A stretch of 64,000 nucleotides of DNA, taken from positions 1 through 64,000 of the forward strand of contig VRUK01000001.1 in assembly GCA_019456195.1 (NCBI GenBank), written 5' to 3'. The position numbers were made by a program, and so were the translations under genes. Positions 61,949-64,000 of the stretch are shown here, one piece after another. This DNA comes from Planctomycetota bacterium (GTDB lineage: Bacteria > Planctomycetota > Phycisphaerae > Sedimentisphaerales > Anaerobacaceae). Positions within the stretch are counted from its first letter, which is position 1. Every line of letters begins with the position of its first letter. The notes beneath the pieces were generated by a model. That model made no database searches. It was not told the origin of the DNA and worked only from the letters and a program-made list of their open reading frames with translations.

Positions 61949-63064
61949 TTATACTCTTTTTCTCGGCATTGCGGTGGCTTCGATTTCGAACAACAGGTCG
62001 TCGCGGCAGATATCGCAAATAACCGTTATCCACGGCCAGGGAAGAGTGTCCCGAAAAGAGTTAAATATCCTCTCGACCTCGGTTGTTTTGCAGTAGGCTA
62101 TGGCCTGCACAACGTCTTCATCGATGCATTTCATATCACTTAGAACAGCACAAACGTTTTCTATGGTTGCTTTTATCTGGCCCTCTGCATCGTCTATATG
62201 CGTAGTATCTCCGTCTGCATCGATAGAGGCGGTTCCGGAAACAAATACCGTTTGGCCGGCAGGGGTATCTGTTTTTGAAGCCCGTGAGAAGGCCGAGCCG
62301 TAATCCAGTGCAGACTGCTGTTTTCCTCCCGCCTGAAGGTACTTTGTACAGTCAGTCGGTTCGAGTACCGCCATCAGGTCCATCGAACAGTCGCCGCCAT
62401 CAGCCGGCCCTATCCCAATACCTGTGCTGGCGGGCATTGACTGGCGCGTTCCGGCCCCGATAAGGCCCCTCTTGGTGAAAAAATCATTTCTGACCTGATT
62501 GAATTCGTCGTACCATGAAAGAATATCCTTTAGCCACATCCACGTGCGCGGCACTGAGAGGAAATCGGCCCCGAATTTTACGAGTGCAGCTTCGGCTTTT
62601 TCCATCATCGCCTGAGCATGGGTGGTGGTCTCTTTGCCTTGCTGGTCGGAAATAGACGAAAGCGAAAGATATGCTCGGCCGGATACGTGAAGAATTCGTC
62701 CACAGTCGATTTCATTCAGATTGACCACCTCCGGCTTGTTTTCACAGCTTATTGCGTGGACTTGTACTCCGGCTACAGGACCAAGTAATCCTTCTTTTGC
62801 TACTAACAAGCTCGGTGCAACTCCATCATCAAATTTTCCATAGGCTTTTGAGCGTGCGTGAGTGATAATTTCCATCGCATCTTGAGCTGCAAAGACCCGC
62901 TCCTGAAAAATATGCGCCTTTTGTGAGTGGAGTATTTCGGAAATGCCGGAAAAAATCTCCTCTGCGTGTTCGGCTGGGGATGCACTTTCAATGGGCGCTG
63001 CAGAGATATAGATTTCAGTTGCCCCAGGGGATTCGATGCTGTGTGTATGTATGTTTACAGTCAT
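61949..63064 (-). CDS. tandem Rid/chorismatase-fold protein
   Basis: The product is 371 aa. The C-terminal half (about 245-365: SRASKTDTPAGQTVFVSGTASIDADGDTTHIDDAEGQIKATIENVCAVLSDMKC ... ITVICDICRDDLLFEIEATA) is a Rid (YjgF/UK114) fold. The first half contains a second, more divergent Rid-like unit, and the middle has FNQVRNDFFTKRGLIG...SMPASTGIGIG, a pattern also seen in chorismatases (FkbO/Hyg5). Rid enzymes remove reactive enamines, while chorismatases hydrolyse chorismate. Which applies here is open. It is leftward and alone between the M56 gene and the propeller gene. No clear ribosome site was found. Confidence 0.75.
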   Translation of the reverse strand: MTVNIHTHSIESPGATEIYISAAPIESASPAEHAEEIFSGISEILHSQKAHIFQERVFAAQDAMEIITHARSKAYGKFDDGVAPSLLVAKEGLLGPVAGVQVHAISCENKPEVVNLNEIDCGRILHVSGRAYLSLSSISDQQGKETTTHAQAMMEKAEAALVKFGADFLSVPRTWMWLKDILSWYDEFNQVRNDFFTKRGLIGAGTRQSMPASTGIGIGPADGGDCSMDLMAVLEPTDCTKYLQAGGKQQSALDYGSAFSRASKTDTPAGQTVFVSGTASIDADGDTTHIDDAEGQIKATIENVCAVLSDMKCIDEDVVQAIAYCKTTEVERIFNSFRDTLPWPWITVICDICRDDLLFEIEATAMPRKRV

Positions 63065-63104
63065 TTTTTTACCTTATCATCCGAGACTTAGTTATGAATG
63101 AAAA

Positions 63105-63195
63105 TCTTATCTGCCTATAAGGCAGGCTTTCTTGGCGAGAATTCTAATCTCATTATTTGGAAAATGCAAGAAAATATTATCTGCCTTAAGGCAGT
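63105..63195. repeat. paired TTATCTGCCT..AGGCAG palindromes
   Basis: TTATCTGCCT-ATA-AGGCAG (core 63111-63125) and TTATCTGCCTTAAGGCAG (core 63181-63194, a perfect 14-bp palindrome) are two copies of one unit with starts 70 bp apart. They lie about 45 and 120 bp upstream of the Rid-fold gene start, on its promoter side, so they could be binding sites for a dimeric regulator. A long leftward frame spanning them has no ribosome site. No other gene is seen in 63065-63483. Confidence 0.6.
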
Positions 63196-63420
63196 CCCAA
63201 TTATCGGTATTAAAAAGTGTTCTGGAGTATGAATCAGTATTTTTTATGGATATCGAGCCATTTTTTGATTTCCTAAGCAAACTTGACATCTCCGACAGCG
63301 TTAGCAAGCTTAAAGACTTTTTCTTCAAATCAAACCGCTTCGCGAGGATCTGACCTCGAATTATGTACCAACCTTGATTAGATGTCTTGTGACTTGAATT
63401 AAGACGGCTTGACAATTCAT

Positions 63421-63474
63421 CCCGTTAGAAATTAATCGACAGAATAATTAATATGTTTTTTGTTTTCTAACAGG
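63421..63474. repeat. CCCGTTAGAAA inverted repeat
   Basis: CCCGTTAGAAA (63421-63431) is mirrored by TTTCTAACAGG (63464-63474) with one mismatch. It lies 10 nt past the stop of the leftward propeller gene. The left arm continues as CCCGTTAGAAATT, shared with the hairpin after lepB at 38776. Confidence 0.6.
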
Positions 63475-63483
63475 ATAAACTTT

Positions 63484-64000
63484 TTATTCACGTCCAATCA
63501 GCCATGACTCAGTGGTTTCTGGAAGTGTTCCGGCTTTGGGGGTAGCCATAGTTACAGGTATTTGGCCGGGTATTTTTCGGGAGTTGCGAACAACCCGGCC
63601 CAGCGTTTCTTTTTTTACGCTAACAGGCTCCAATATTAATTCGGGGACGCTGTAAGTCCATAAGCAGGAGTCGTAGTAAGATGGGTCTTTTTGAGGCAGC
63701 AGCAGGGGATTATAGACCTTACCTTGCCGGTCAACATAGCTAAGATAGGTTCGTGTAAATACACCACTTTGCCGTTTACTGCTGAAAGCTATCCATCGTC
63801 CGTTACTTGACCAGCTATGCCACGATTCGCTTTTGTCACTGTTTATTTCAAGCCGGCGGTATCCATACTTTCCAGTTTGCTGTGCGGCTTCAAGGTCTAT
63901 CATGTACAGGTCGCTACTTTCCTGGTAAACAGGGAAGCAGCCATAATTGCACATACAAAACAGCAGCCAACGCCCATCGGGACTGATTCTCGGCAGAAGA
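63484..64000 (-). CDS. TolB-like beta-propeller protein, 5' end outside window
   Basis: The frame stays open to the right edge, so at least 171 codons are present and the start is missing. LPRISPDGRWLLF and WHSWSSNGRWIAFSSKRQSGVFTRTYLSYVDRQGKV are PD40/WD40-like repeat blades with the S-x-DG/NG-x-W-LF motif of TolB-type propellers. The end (TWTYSVPELILEPV...PKAGTLPETTESWLIGRE) lies beyond the blades. These proteins are usually exported and bind other proteins or sugars. No further call is possible without the N-terminus. An internal ATG at 63954 is not the true start. Confidence 0.8.
   Translation of the reverse strand, partial: LLPRISPDGRWLLFCMCNYGCFPVYQESSDLYMIDLEAAQQTGKYGYRRLEINSDKSESWHSWSSNGRWIAFSSKRQSGVFTRTYLSYVDRQGKVYNPLLLPQKDPSYYDSCLWTYSVPELILEPVSVKKETLGRVVRNSRKIPGQIPVTMATPKAGTLPETTESWLIGRE

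Noticed and set aside
63107..63415. Leftward frame of 102 codons
   Set aside because: It spans both palindromes, is Ser/Lys/Leu-rich low-complexity sequence and has no ribosome site or relatives known to me.

Overview
The window looks like chromosomal DNA from a planctomycete, most likely class Phycisphaerae. This is inferred from gene content and was not tested by any search. The markers are a Tat-exported sulfatase, secreted glycoside hydrolases, a PA14 surface protein, prepilin-like proteins, a tail module of the planctomycete H-X9-DG type, several ECF sigma factors with membrane-linked partners, a BlaI/M56 pair with carboxypeptidase-like domains, and an oversized signal peptidase I. Translation often starts at GTG or TTG behind a clear Shine-Dalgarno site (trpS, scpA, the NfnB-like gene, one sigma factor).

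Layout. 1-3 kb is accessory: a 30-bp perfect palindrome, small uncharacterised genes, a BamE-like lipoprotein, an IF2N-like solo protein and a RelE/ribbon-helix-helix toxin-antitoxin pair with its own promoter. 3.3-8.3 kb holds a DUF11 lipoprotein, a YbaK-type tRNA deacylase, a class V aminotransferase and a DUF1015 protein, the last two possibly in serine metabolism. 8.5-10.8 kb is an ECF sigma factor, a single-pass partner and an STN-domain protein. 10.9-13.3 kb encodes both subunits of an NfnAB-type ferredoxin:NADP oxidoreductase. 13.5-17.1 kb is a four-gene pseudopilin/PilX-like operon. 17.6-19.8 kb is trpS, a DUF2007 gene and scpA behind a consensus promoter.

19.9-26.4 kb is the most unusual block. 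An ECF sigma factor is followed by an anti-sigma protein whose outside part is a DUF4139 domain, then by three secreted DUF4139 proteins that resemble that sensor; two of the three are nearly identical copies. 26.6-45.5 kb is rich in secreted carbohydrate-related functions: an isochorismatase/ThuA-like fusion, an NPCBM-GH27 galactosidase, an SDR, a PA14 protein, a GH78 rhamnosidase, an SGNH esterase and a sulfatase. Among these sit an HNH nuclease, a cold-shock protein, HU and lepB. A 1.1-kb gene-free stretch (31.9-33.0 kb) carries inverted and AACCCAATT-type repeats.

45.7-58.7 kb is mostly housekeeping: transketolase, mfd, a double thioredoxin-fold protein, an OmpH-like chaperone, an HD protein, a SurA-like isomerase, and an overlapping acpS-mnmG-radical SAM operon. 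58.7-61.9 kb is a BlaI-type repressor with three TACA-NN-TGTA operators and its M56 protease partner. The window ends with a tandem Rid-fold protein, two palindromic repeats and a beta-propeller gene cut by the right edge.

No rRNA, tRNA, CRISPR array or intact transposase was recognised.
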